Part shown: one piece after another, positions 35,921 to 46,394 of the stretch | Layout of the letters: the number at the start of each line of letters is the position of its first letter | How positions within the stretch are numbered: position 1 is the stretch's first letter | NCBI GenBank assembly: GCA_020746875.1 | Contig: JAGTJL010000032.1 | Location: forward strand, 62,001-126,000 | Source: Rhexocercosporidium sp. MPI-PUGE-AT-0058 | Lineage: Eukaryota; Ascomycota; Leotiomycetes; Helotiales | Reading direction: 5' to 3' | DNA length: 64,000 nt | Translations under genes and position numbers: made by a program | Notes under the pieces: generated by a model | Databases searched by the model: none | What the model was told of the DNA's origin: nothing | Seen by the model: only the letters and a program-made list of their open reading frames with translations

Positions 35921-37970
35921 TTAATTGATAGAGATGGGAAAGGGTTCGTCATCGCGCCAAAACTCAAGGTCGATCTCGCAGCCCGTTTGCTCCGAGTGCC
36001 AGTCGAAATCTATCAACTTTAGGCGAGCCTGACGAATTTCGAGCCATTGATCGTACATATCCTTTGCAGCCAGGCAGAGGCTCTCACGGAACTTGATGAA
36101 GTCTTCCAGGTCGTAGGCACTTTGGACATTTCGAATATGGCGCTCGCGGGGGAGGTCGGCGTACAGACGCTTGATGATCCAGTCGTAACGGCGGAGGCTC
36201 AAACGTATCTCATCGGGGGAGTCGCGGATGAAGGTTTGGGCGTAGTCGTCGAGACGGATCAGGCACATGGCGTTAAAGTCATCGTCCCTAGGTAATGGAT
36301 ATTGTCAGCGACTGCTACTTCAGAATCGCATTAAGAAGGGGCAAAGGCATTTCCTCCAACAGATTCCGGATCAACCAAAAAGAAAGAAATGGGCTATCTC
36401 AAAACTTACAACTGGAAGTTGCACTTGCCGAATGGATACAGATGTGGACCAAGACAGCAACCCTTTATCTCCAACTTCTCGACGAGCTTCATGATCTGGT
36501 CAGTCATGGAAGCTATGCGATGGTACTGTTGAGGAATCAGTCAGCACATAGCTCTTGATCGCTACTCATCATGATGGGGGATTCAGAAGTAGTGATTTTA
36601 CCAAAGCATGAACGGTGGAAGGAACTTACCTAGAGTTCGAGGAAGGTGAGAACGTTGATTCGATGCTTCTTGAACTCGTCGTAGTCGTTGGTATCAACCG
36701 TAGCGCTCGCAAGTCTAAGAGCAGCCTCAACAGGATGGACGTTGGGAAATACGAATGGGTTCAGGTCTGTTGGTCTTGGAAGTTCTCTTCGATGGCGGTG
36801 TGAGAGAGAAAGTGGTGGATGGTTACGGTCAGAGGCCATATCATTTCTGAACCGTGGGATTCTCTCAAAGGCTTGAGCATAGGCCAAGAGGACTTCATAG
36901 GTCTTGAATACGTGGTGGACTGGCTCCTCGCTCTTGACCAGAGACTGCAGATTAGTGATGTTTCCATCCTCGCCATCCATGGACTTGTTACACACTGGAC
37001 ACTTGATATCGAAAGTAGCAAGGCCTCGGAATAACTCGAATGGCTTGAGTGTTACCATTAGGTTGGATTCTCTTTGAGCTCTGTATTTCTCTTGTTCTGG
37101 GACATGACGCATTAGATATCGATCGTCGGCATTATCAAGACAATCTCCGCATCTAATGCAGGACTCTAGTGTTAGCAATGCCAATTTTAGGACAGAAGTT
37201 AACCATGATTCTTGTGCGTTTGAGATGGTAGGACGTGCTCTAAAGATATTGGGAGACTTGGGGGTTTAATTACTGTGTGGAGATGATCAGGGACTTCAAG
37301 GTGGCCATACGACAGGTAGCACGGCAGAATGTAGTTACCTGATCCTGGGGCTCAGTCATAACTATGGACGGGCTTGCTGGACGAACGGTAACTTTCCAAT
37401 GTTGGACCTTGTCAAAAGCGGGAAGATTTTGGATAATGGGCAATTGTGGTTGTTCGTAGTTGCCTGGCAAATGATGACGACTGAGGGTACATGGACCGAG
37501 GGTGGTTTTGTCGCGGTAGTATCTGGTACATTCAATCGCGAACGTGTTGTCGGCATACAGCATCTCGGATGCCTCAGCGTAGATTTGCTTGCAGGTAAGC
37601 AGAATGGCGGGGGTGAGTCCATATTTAAGTGAAGCTCCGTGAATGCGATATTCGTCGACGGTGAGTTCGGGCTCGAGATCGCTGGTCTTGTCGCTGACGA
37701 CGAGGTAGAAGTATATCTTACGGCGGAGCCTGATAAGAATATATGTCAGTTTCTCAATCAGAGAATGGAATTTTGAGATTCTGTGACTTACTCGACGGGG
37801 GTCCTCTCGAGAAAGATGCATCCTGCCATCTTGACAATGGGCTTTGGGTCTTTGTCTGCCGCTGGCACTTCCAAGGACAGTTTTCGCAGAAAGTCGCGCG
37901 CTTCGTGGACTGAGAGGTCTGCAGGTCTCGCGCTCAACAGAGCCTGCGAGTCAATTATGTCCAAGCTCAT
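35921..37970 (-). pseudogene. LPLEIR-type family protein, nonsense codon before a splice donor
   Basis: Exons on the minus strand are 37792-37970, 37274-37729, 36630-37239, 36410-36525 and 35921-36287; they sum to 576 codons. N-terminal hallmarks are TPVELRRKIYFYLVV and LTPAILLTCKQIYAEASEML. The C-terminal half contains CIRCGDC and CPVC cysteine pairs, and conserved segments ending YDQWLEIRQARLKLID. Two oddities: the second intron (37240-37273) would be only 34 bp, and exon 3 ends LEL-TAG directly before a GTAAGT donor. The related gene at 6310-7439 has FELQYKRI at this place, so the TAG stands where Gln is expected (one C-to-T change). The stop would truncate the product at residue 414. Function unknown; often annotated as hypothetical in fungi. 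Confidence 0.65.
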
Positions 37971-39233
37971 GATTGCGATGTAATCGATCTTGATGGTATC
38001 ATTGAAGAAAGAGAAACTCGAAAAGGTGATGGTGTCTATCGGGTCGAGTTGGAAGTGGCCGATTGAGGCACGTGCAGAACACCAAAATCAGCTTGCGCAA
38101 CACACTACTCCTCAACGAAAGAATAATCAAATTAATTGACCTCTTCACAGTTACTTTAGAAATAGCAGACCTACATTTATACCACAAAATACTATAGTGT
38201 TATCTTTGTAGTTGTAGTTATTATCACGTATTTGTTGCAGAATAGCACTTCGCCAATATCGGCCACTTCCTACCCGACCCCATAGGGTGTTTACCTTGGA
38301 TCTGCCAAGGCGGTAAGCGAGAATAGCCATTAGGGAACAACAAAACAAAACGTTTGGCAGATAGCCTTTCCGTTCTTAGGTTGCCCTGAAGTCGCTCATT
38401 GTGTTGAATAGCGCTTCGGAAAGCTCATTGACGCCTGTCTATTTACACCACTGCTGGTTTAGTAATGTTTCTTCGAGTGGAATTGGATATTGGACTGATG
38501 GCTGCCTTTGCGTGAAGCTGGAAGTGGGGTATTGGTGCGTTGTACGGGTCAGCAGGCCTGATTGGGCTATTTTTAAATGAACATTCAAAGACAAAGTTAA
38601 GTTTCAGCGTTGTTGAAATTTAAGTTTAAAGTATAGTGGTGATGAGTAGGAGGTGTTTGTAGATTTATAGTCAGTTAGACTTTGCCTGCACAGGTTTAAT
38701 TAATGCAGCGTCACTGACATTTCTGGAAGAGACATAAGGCAGACTTCACTTGCAAATGAAGAATTCATTTCCCTTTGGCGCCTTAAACAGACAAAGATTG
38801 TTACCTTTCTGTAAAGTATTTCTCCGCGACGGTTGGAAAACAGTGAAGGCGGAACATGTTTGATTGTCGTATGTCTATAAACAGTTTTGTACCGGGTTAT
38901 TATGAAGATGGCCCAAATGATCTATGCACAGCGTACTACGTGTATTCTATGATCTCGTATCCAATATTGCGGCGACAAGAAGCAGGTGAATAGTAGTAAT
39001 GGGGGATGGAGCCGGGATCGGATTAACTGTTCTCCCGGCACCAGCCGGTTCTCCAATCAGACATCAGCTGGCTTTCAAGGCTGAGGAAAATCAAAAAGTT
39101 GTCCCCCACCATCTCAAAGCTCGAAATCATTTCATTGACAACACCACGTCTTCAGCTTGAATTGTTGGGCTTTCTGAGAACTGCCAATGCGGTGACGCTA
39201 CATCCTTAGAAGAGACCCAATCCGATCCTCACA
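37971..39233. other. intergenic, no gene recognised
   Basis: No supported gene was seen in 1.26 kb. It holds the 5' flank of the minus-strand family gene and the promoter of the RPC4 gene. The sequence near 38560-38720 is AT-rich. Confidence 0.45.
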
Positions 39234-41340
39234 ATGCCTCCAAAAGCCGCGCCTAAAGGTACTGCCCGTCGAGGTCGACCAAAGGCAGTTCGAGGAGGAA
39301 AGGCGGCTCCGGTGGCGCCAGAAGCTTCAGGCTCCACGGATACAAACGATGATACTGTAGGAACAGAAGTCCAACCAGATCAACCTGCAGCTGGTCCCTC
39401 TTCTCCAGAAACTGCTGCTCCTCCTGTCTCGACCCCACAACTCAGCGAAGATAGCTTCTCTCCCAATTCCTCACCAGCGACTGTCCCAACCGAAACACCT
39501 GCCCCTACACCCGCACGCCCAGCTCACGCTCCTATACTTCCACGCACTGCGCCAGTAACAAAGCCCGACCCAGATGCTCCATCTGCAAGCACCGCGAGCA
39601 ATGAGCAGGGCTCACAGGCTTCGGTTAGAGGTGGCTCGTCAACAAGAGGTGGCAGAGGTGGAGCTAGAGGAGGTCCGAAAGCACCCAGTAAATTCAAACC
39701 GAAGGCTATTCGGAGTGATGCATCAAAGCGCGCCGAATTGGCACAAAAAGAACAGGAACGTTTGGCTGGACTCGCAGCGGCAGCGGCCAAGGAAGAGGCC
39801 AAGGCGAACAGAGGCAGAGGTAGACCTGCGAGAGGAAGAGGGGATGTAATGGGCAGATCTGCTACGAGTAGAGGCAGTGGTGGTGGTTCTGGAATCTTTG
39901 GGGCTCTACCTGAGTCTATAAGTGAGTCCATATCCTCAATTGAAGTTGAGCAGTACTGATTATTATGCAGAGAAAGCTCCGAATGGATTTGTCGCGCCGA
40001 GGAGCGGTGGAGGTGGCTCGTCCGGGGGCATCGGCGGAGACTTCAAGAGAGACCCAGGTTCACGTTCAGGCGGTGGAGGAGGTGGAGGAGGAGGTGGCGG
40101 TGGACACTACGGTACTGGAAATTACACACATACCCCTCGCTATCCAGGAGAGGACGAGGACACACCGAGAGTCAATATTGAATTGATAAATCTGGTCTCA
40201 GATGATGAAGAGGGACCACGAGTCACCCATGGAAGAGGTGGTATGCGACCAGTCCGTCTGGACAGACATGAACATAAGCCACGAGTCACAATCGTCAATA
40301 CAGGCCCGGCCATTAAGACCCAGCCAGACGATGGCGACCAGATCGAGGTTGACGAGAAGCGATCAGCTCAACCGGCTCTGAAACGAGATCCCACTATTGG
40401 GGACCCTGGAGATGAGATTCAAATCAAGTCAGAACCAGATGTAACGGTGACATTCCGAGAAAACACACCTGGACCTCCTGGCGAAGTCGAACCAATCTCT
40501 CCGAACTCCAGACTCAAAGTCAAAGATCGACTGGTGTCCCCGCAACTAGAAAACGACCAGGATGGTTCGGCGAATGTACCCGAGGCAAAGGATGAGAAGA
40601 AGGCCAGACGAAGTAGTAAGAAGCGCGACCAGAAGCCAGTTCTCCAAACAGAGGAGGACAGAGCCGAGTATGCACGCCATCTTCTCGATGTAGAGGTTCT
40701 TGCCAAGGAACTTGGAGGCATGCAAGGTAATTTCAATGTCTCCGCCAAGGGCAAAGATGCGGAAGGCGATGATGCTATGGATGACGTTTCGAAGCCTCTT
40801 GACCAACGATCGGGACGTCTCTACCTCTTCCAATTCCCTCCTGTTCTTCCCGAACTTTACAATCCAGTTAACGGCAACCCAAGAAACAAAGTCGACCTTA
40901 CCACAGCTGAAGACCCCGTGGACAATGATGCAGATGTAGAGATGACTGGCACTGCGCCATCTGCCAAAGGCAAGGGCAAGCTTAAGGACCGCGTCGATCT
41001 CATTGGCGAAGCCGCTCCTATCAAGTTAGAGGAGGAAGCCGTTCCACTTGACAAGGCCAAGAAGGAAGAAGTCAAAAAGGGACGCGCTCCATACGTTACA
41101 GAGGAAGGCTGTATCGGAAAGCTCATCGTCCGAAAGAGCGGCCGAGTTGAGTTGTCCTGGGGAGGCGTGAACCTGCTTGTTGGAAGAGGAGTAGATGCCG
41201 GATTTCTCACAACAGGAATTGTCGTCGACAGTCTCGAGAAGGGCCCACCTGGTGGCGGCGCTCCTGAAGGAAGAGCATTGAGCATGGGGCAGATCATGGG
41301 GAAATTTGTCGTCACTCCGGATTGGGAGCACATGGAATGA
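39234..41340 (+). CDS. RPC53: DNA-directed RNA polymerase III subunit RPC4
   Basis: This is a subunit of nuclear RNA polymerase III (yeast Rpc53), acting with Rpc37 in initiation, termination and reinitiation. Exons are 39234-39921 and 39971-41340 (49-bp intron, phase 1); 686 codons, 685 residues. The N-terminal half is a long disordered region: Ala/Pro-rich, then RGG-type (TRGGRGGARGG), Lys/Arg/Glu helices (AELAQKEQERLAGLAAAAAK) and a pure glycine tract coded near 40075-40105. The conserved C-terminal RPC4 domain is recognisable from GRLYLFQFPPVLPEL and from EGCIGKLIVRKSGRVELSWG to the end. It is longer than yeast Rpc53 (about 420 residues) because of the disordered parts. It looks intact. 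Confidence 0.93.
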
Positions 41341-42629
41341 TGTAATTTGGGATTCGGGTGGGTACATTGTGCATTTCCAGGCGTCGACAATATAGTGCAT
41401 AGCTGGGCGTTTATGGGGGAACTTGCTTGCATATAGGTTTGGCTTTGGGCGGCCAGATGTGCGATACGTCGAGTAGATACCCTCGATAGACGAATGGAGA
41501 ATGTCAGAAATAGGCCTTGCTTGCAAGTGGGCTCTCGTGAAGCTCAAGACTGGGCGAAAGGGACAAAAATAAAATCCTCCTGAAATGCGAGATCCTCTCC
41601 TCTACTCGAAACTATTCTAATGATTACCCTTGCTAGACAACCAACCGACCATCTCAAACTTGCATGATCTCGGCACGTTCTTTCTATCATGACTATCGAC
41701 ATCAATTCGCCGCGGACTTGTTGATCTCCTCGTGGCGCAACGTTACCCATGGCGATCGAAGACACAGTCTCCCCTCGCAGCCTTGATACATATCTTTGAA
41801 CCTATAAGCAGAATACAAGATTGCATTCTATAGATTGTCTGAGTGAATTAAATGATTGGGGCTCTGAAATATTGCTTAATGAATGGTAAATGTACACCAG
41901 TCCGTTATCCCAAACAAAAACAAGCCTTCCATACTGTAGCGCTTCTTCCCCGCCACGACTAGAGTCGTACGGTGATTTCCCGTTTATAGGATTGGAAAAA
42001 AGTGGACGATATGACAGAGACGAAGGAGTGTATCCGATCATCCGACTATTCTGGGACGCAAATTTGTCTGGGTCCGAGTAAAGAAACGGTGTCCAACTTG
42101 CAGAAGCTCTTGGGCTTGCAGCAGTACGTCCTGCCGAACGGGAAACCGTGTGTACTACAGACTTCTACTCCAATCCATAGCCGTGCTTCTCTAAATATTA
42201 ACTGCAACGTAAACAAATAAATCGTTTTAAAAACCATCCCAGACTGCCGACCAAGCGAGCCGACGCGAGCCACCCCTGAAAAGTGGACGGTCCACATGAA
42301 AATTACCCCGCCATCCTCATCCCCACATGGATAACAGCCCCATCCCACCTCATCTGTCATACATACGCATTAAAAACTCAGTACTGGTTGTGGGGACTGT
42401 GTGAAGCTGAAAATATCTTTGTATTCATCTCTCTTTGCGATCTCTTGTACATTTTGTAAGAAACAATTATTCCCACATAGACGAGAGTTGGAATTACCCC
42501 GCTTTGAGGTTTTGAGATTTTGGACCCGAGAACTTCAGGTTACAGTACTTATTAAAACCAGTAAACTATATATGAAGCCTGAGGTTGTCGACTCCAATCG
42601 AGTATCTTCAAATCAAGGGACATAACAAA
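41341..42629. other. intergenic, no gene recognised
   Basis: No supported gene was seen. Short minus-strand frames at 41026-41765 overlap the 3' end of the RPC4 gene and are its shadows. The right end holds the promoter of the monooxygenase gene. Confidence 0.45.
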
Positions 42630-43983
42630 ATGTCTGAATCTATCCATCTGATCATCATAGGCGCCGGCCTAGCTGGTCTCTCAGCCGGAATTTCAACCAA
42701 GATAGCCAACCCAAATCACACCGTCACAATCCTCGAATCAGTACGAGAACTGGCAGAAATAGGTGTAAGTCATATCCTCTTTCATCATAGAAGCACACCC
42801 TCTCACAGTATTTCAGGCTGGTCTTCAACTAACACCCAACGCAACCCGACTCTTCAAACCCTGGGGAATCTATGAGCACCTCGTCCCAAAAGCGACATTC
42901 CCAACCTCGCTCTCAGTACGTAGATATGATGGTACAAAAATCCTCGCCCACGAGCCCAAATTCCAAGAACAGATCGACTCACGTTACGGCGCCCCATTCT
43001 GGGGCATGCACCGCGTGGATCTCCAACGAGCAATGGCATCCCGCTGCAAAGAACTCGGCATTACCATCCGTCTCGGAGCTCGTGTGATCTCCGTCGACTT
43101 TGCCTTCGCAGGTGTGAAGCTCCAAGATGGCGAGGTCATCGAAGGCGACGTCGTCCTCTGCGCCGATGGACTCTGGTCCTCCACTCGCGCTCAGTTTCTC
43201 GGAAAGCCTAGTCCAGCTATCCTTACGGGCGATTTGGCCTATCGGATCGTCATCAACACGAATGATTTGACGGGGCCAGATGCGCCTGAGCTGCAGAAGT
43301 TCATTAGAGATAGTACGGTTAATTTCTGGATTGGGCCGGGGACGCATGTCGTTGCTTATACGATGCGTGCGGGAGATGTGTATAACATCGTGCTTCTGTG
43401 TCCCGACAATCTACCGCCTGGAGTCAGTGAATCAGATGGTGATATCGAGGAGATGAAGGAGTTGTTTGTGGGTTGGGATCCTATATTGAGGAAATTCCTG
43501 GATCAGGTGAAGGGGGTTGCGAAGTGGAAGTTGATGTGGCTGGATACGTTGCCGGAGTGGGCGAATGAGCAGGGGACATTCTTGATGATGGGCGATTGCT
43601 GTCATCCTATGCTGCCGTATTTGGCACAGGGTGCGAATTCGAGTCTGGAGGATGGCGCGGTGGTGGGGTCGCTGTTGGGGAAGGTGTATGGGAAGGGCGA
43701 GGGGAAGGAGGAGCAGTTGAGGAAGTGTGCGAGGTTGTACCAGGCGTTAAGGAAGGAAAGGGGGGAGGGGATACAGAGGGAGACGTTCAAGCAGAGGAGG
43801 GATTTCCATTTGCCGGATGGAAAGGAGCAGGAGGAAAGGGATGAGTTGATGTTAGGCATGTTGGGTGGGGAGTTGAAGGCAGATTTCCCGAGTCGTTGGA
43901 CATGTCCGAGAGTGCAAAGGTGGTTGTACGGGTATGATGCTTACAAAGAGGCTGAAGAAGCTTTTGCGAAGGACCCGTTCTAG
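42630..43983 (+). CDS. FAD-dependent monooxygenase, salicylate hydroxylase-like
   Basis: This is a group A flavoprotein monooxygenase, NAD(P)H-dependent, hydroxylating an aromatic or similar small molecule. Exons are 42630-42764 and 42817-43983 (52-bp intron, phase 0); 434 codons, 433 residues. The start is fixed by the FAD-binding Rossmann motif GAGLAG at residues 10-15, only nine residues from the ATG. The other signatures are present: the DG motif in VLCADGLWSSTR, and the GD motif in MMGDCCHPMLPYLAQGANSS followed by LEDG. No signal peptide or membrane anchor is visible, so cytosolic. Substrate cannot be read from sequence. It has no obvious biosynthetic cluster partners, since its neighbours are a broken transporter and a HET gene. 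Confidence 0.9.
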
Positions 43984-44656
43984 GATACAATAAAGGACAA
44001 GTACTTTGATAGGGAAATACAATGACTGTAGATAGTGAAATAATATTCTGCTATGTGGCTATCGGCTACAAAATCAAACCCACTCCTTCCCTTCTCCATA
44101 CATCCGTCCATGCATACCTGCGGTAGCGGGCAGATGGATGGTGAGTCCAAGCAACAAAGACGTCAGCCCGAAATGGCTGGCCATGCAAACTTCCACCGGG
44201 CAGCTGGGAAGGAGCAACACTTCAACCAGGAGAGATTCAGTGCATCTAAGATGCTTTACATATAGAGATCATGAACAAAACATTCTTCTCGGAGCATTTG
44301 CTCCTCGCAAGATACATCTGCGGTCTAGGGATGAAATATTGTGTGAAATATAGCTTGCTGACCTCAATTATGAATTTGCGACAGGCCAAAAATATTCAAT
44401 TTTTGCTCCTCGTAAGGAATCGCTTCTGCCAGCAGACTTTACAACTCTTTGTGTTCATCACGTGCCAGCTGTAATCTCTCCAGCACAAGTATATCCTTTC
44501 CCAGAGCCACAGAATTGGCAGATGCAGAATTTCCCGTCGCATCTTCATACTGCTCTTCGTTTCTTGACGATTCAATAGATTTCAAGACACCCTCACTGTT
44601 GTCATCACCCTGCCCTTGCTCAAGTCTATGAAGCGAAGTGGGTACATTCCCCAATC
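43984..44656. other. intergenic, no gene recognised
   Basis: No supported gene was seen. Short frames on both strands have no motif. Confidence 0.4.
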
Positions 44657-45940
44657 ATGGTGTTCAAACAAAAGCCGGAAACGACACATGAGAATGCAGA
44701 CATTACAGCAGTATCACCACTAAATTCGATTGATTGTAGAAATGCCTCAACTACCGTGAGCACAAATGAAGACCTGGGGAGAGACATTTCCACATCACCA
44801 GCCAACGAAGACGATACAAGCCATTCCACGGGCATCAAGTTCGCACTCCTCCTATCATTCATGTTTGTTGGAATGTTCCTCATCTCCTTAGAAATGCTCA
44901 TCATATCCACCGCCATCCCACAAATAACCAATGACTTCATTCCACCGGTGACATTGGCTGGTACGGCACGGCATGTCTTACCAGCTGTGCTTTCAAGCTA
45001 GTGTTTGAGAAGATTTATGCTTTCTTCAGTATCAAAAGTACCTTCATGGCGTCAATCTTGCTGTTTGAGGTTGGCTCGGCATTGTGTGGTACGGCTCTGG
45101 ATTCGATCACCTTTATCGCCGGAAGAGCTGTTGCAGGTTTAGGTGCTGGTGGTGTCATGTCTGGTGCTGTGAGCCCCCCTCCCGCTTTTCCGTAATCCTT
45201 CTTCTCTTCATCTCTATGCGTCGAACCTCGGTCTTTCCTCGAGCGTGAATTTCGTCACTGACAGTCAAGTCTGTAAATGGTGATCGTAGTCTACGCACTC
45301 CCCCTCCACAAACGCACCCAACTTCTTCGGCGCCGTTTTCGGACTGTGTTCCATCTCAGGGTCTCTAATCGGAGGAGGTTTCACTACCGGAGTATCTTGG
45401 CACTGGTATTTTCACCTCAACCTGCCGGCTGGGGTACTCGTTTTGTTGTTGGTGCCATTCTTGCTCGATATCCCGGATCGTCCTAAAACCAACGGCCCAT
45501 GGAAAAAGAAGCTGCGGCAGCTGGATGCACTGGGAATGATCGCTTTGCTGCCGGGTGTCGTGTGTTTATGTTTGGCATTGCAATGGGGAGAGACGACCTA
45601 TGTTGTGAGTTTCGAGCTCTTCGTGTTGGAAATCAAAACTGACTGTAGCCAGTGGAGCGAAGGCCGGATCTTCGCTTTACTGACACTTTCATTTGCGCTC
45701 TTGATCGCATTCGTCCTGATCCAAATCCAAAAACCAGATTAACCCACTGTACCACCTCGGATCTTCGTGCAACCAAGTATCTTCGCTGCTTTTTGGCTCA
45801 GTTCTTGCGTTGGATTGCAAACACAGTTATTCGATGGGTAGTCCCCAGACACAGGCCAGTCCAAGACAGCATGGATCAGTTGCTAAGAAAGATCAAGCAT
45901 TCTACCTCCCAGTATGGTTCCAAGCGGTGAAGGGGCGTGA
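44657..45940 (+). pseudogene. decayed MFS multidrug transporter (DHA2-like)
   Basis: The N-terminal frame has a hydrophilic start and a first helix ending MLIISTAIPQITNDF. At about 44936 the frame must shift by one base (as if a base had been lost) to reach HSTGDIGWYGTACLTSCAF, then SILLFEVGSALCGTALDSIT and GRAVAGLGAGGVMSG. A probable intron begins at GTGAGC (about 45167). Then VIVVYALPLHKR is followed by another jump to FFGAVFGLCSISGSLIGGGF and WHWYFHLNLPAG. The next helix block runs to IQIQKPD, where an in-frame TAA interrupts the PPRIF segment. Beyond that only YLPVWFQAV is recognisable near 45905-45930. The second half of the 14-helix transporter is missing. Several independent lesions and a 3' truncation make function very unlikely. 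Confidence 0.75.
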
Positions 45941-46394
45941 TCTTACGCGTAGACCTGTCTTGAGCGGACCACAAGGCATGAATGGATTTGAATGGGGCGC
46001 ATGTGACGTAGGGGAAAATATTATTTTGCTAGACCGAGACCCATCTGGATCTCTGCTAGTGTATAGATGCAGAGAGCAATCAGAGCGCAGGCGGTGGTTG
46101 GAGTACATGTTGGTAAGCTCACAGCATGGAAAAGTGTATACCCCACTCAATTTGCTCAATTTTCAGTTTGAGTATCGCAAGGTCTTGATGCGCTGAACGG
46201 GAAAGCTCTCTGTCGTAGGTTCGGGGTCGCAAGATCATCTGTTCGCTCCATTCTATATGAATAGACGATGCTCGGCATTCGGGGGAAGATGGCCACTTGC
46301 TCCCGTTACCTCTTGTGTGGCGTCCTCATCTCGAGCCGTTCTTGGATTGCAACACATATTGGTATGTGACGGAAAGTAAATTTTTACTCTTGGC
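45941..46394. other. short gene-free stretch
   Basis: The open frame continuing to 46196 has no transporter features and no other motif. This is the 3' side of both the decayed transporter and the HET gene. Confidence 0.35.
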
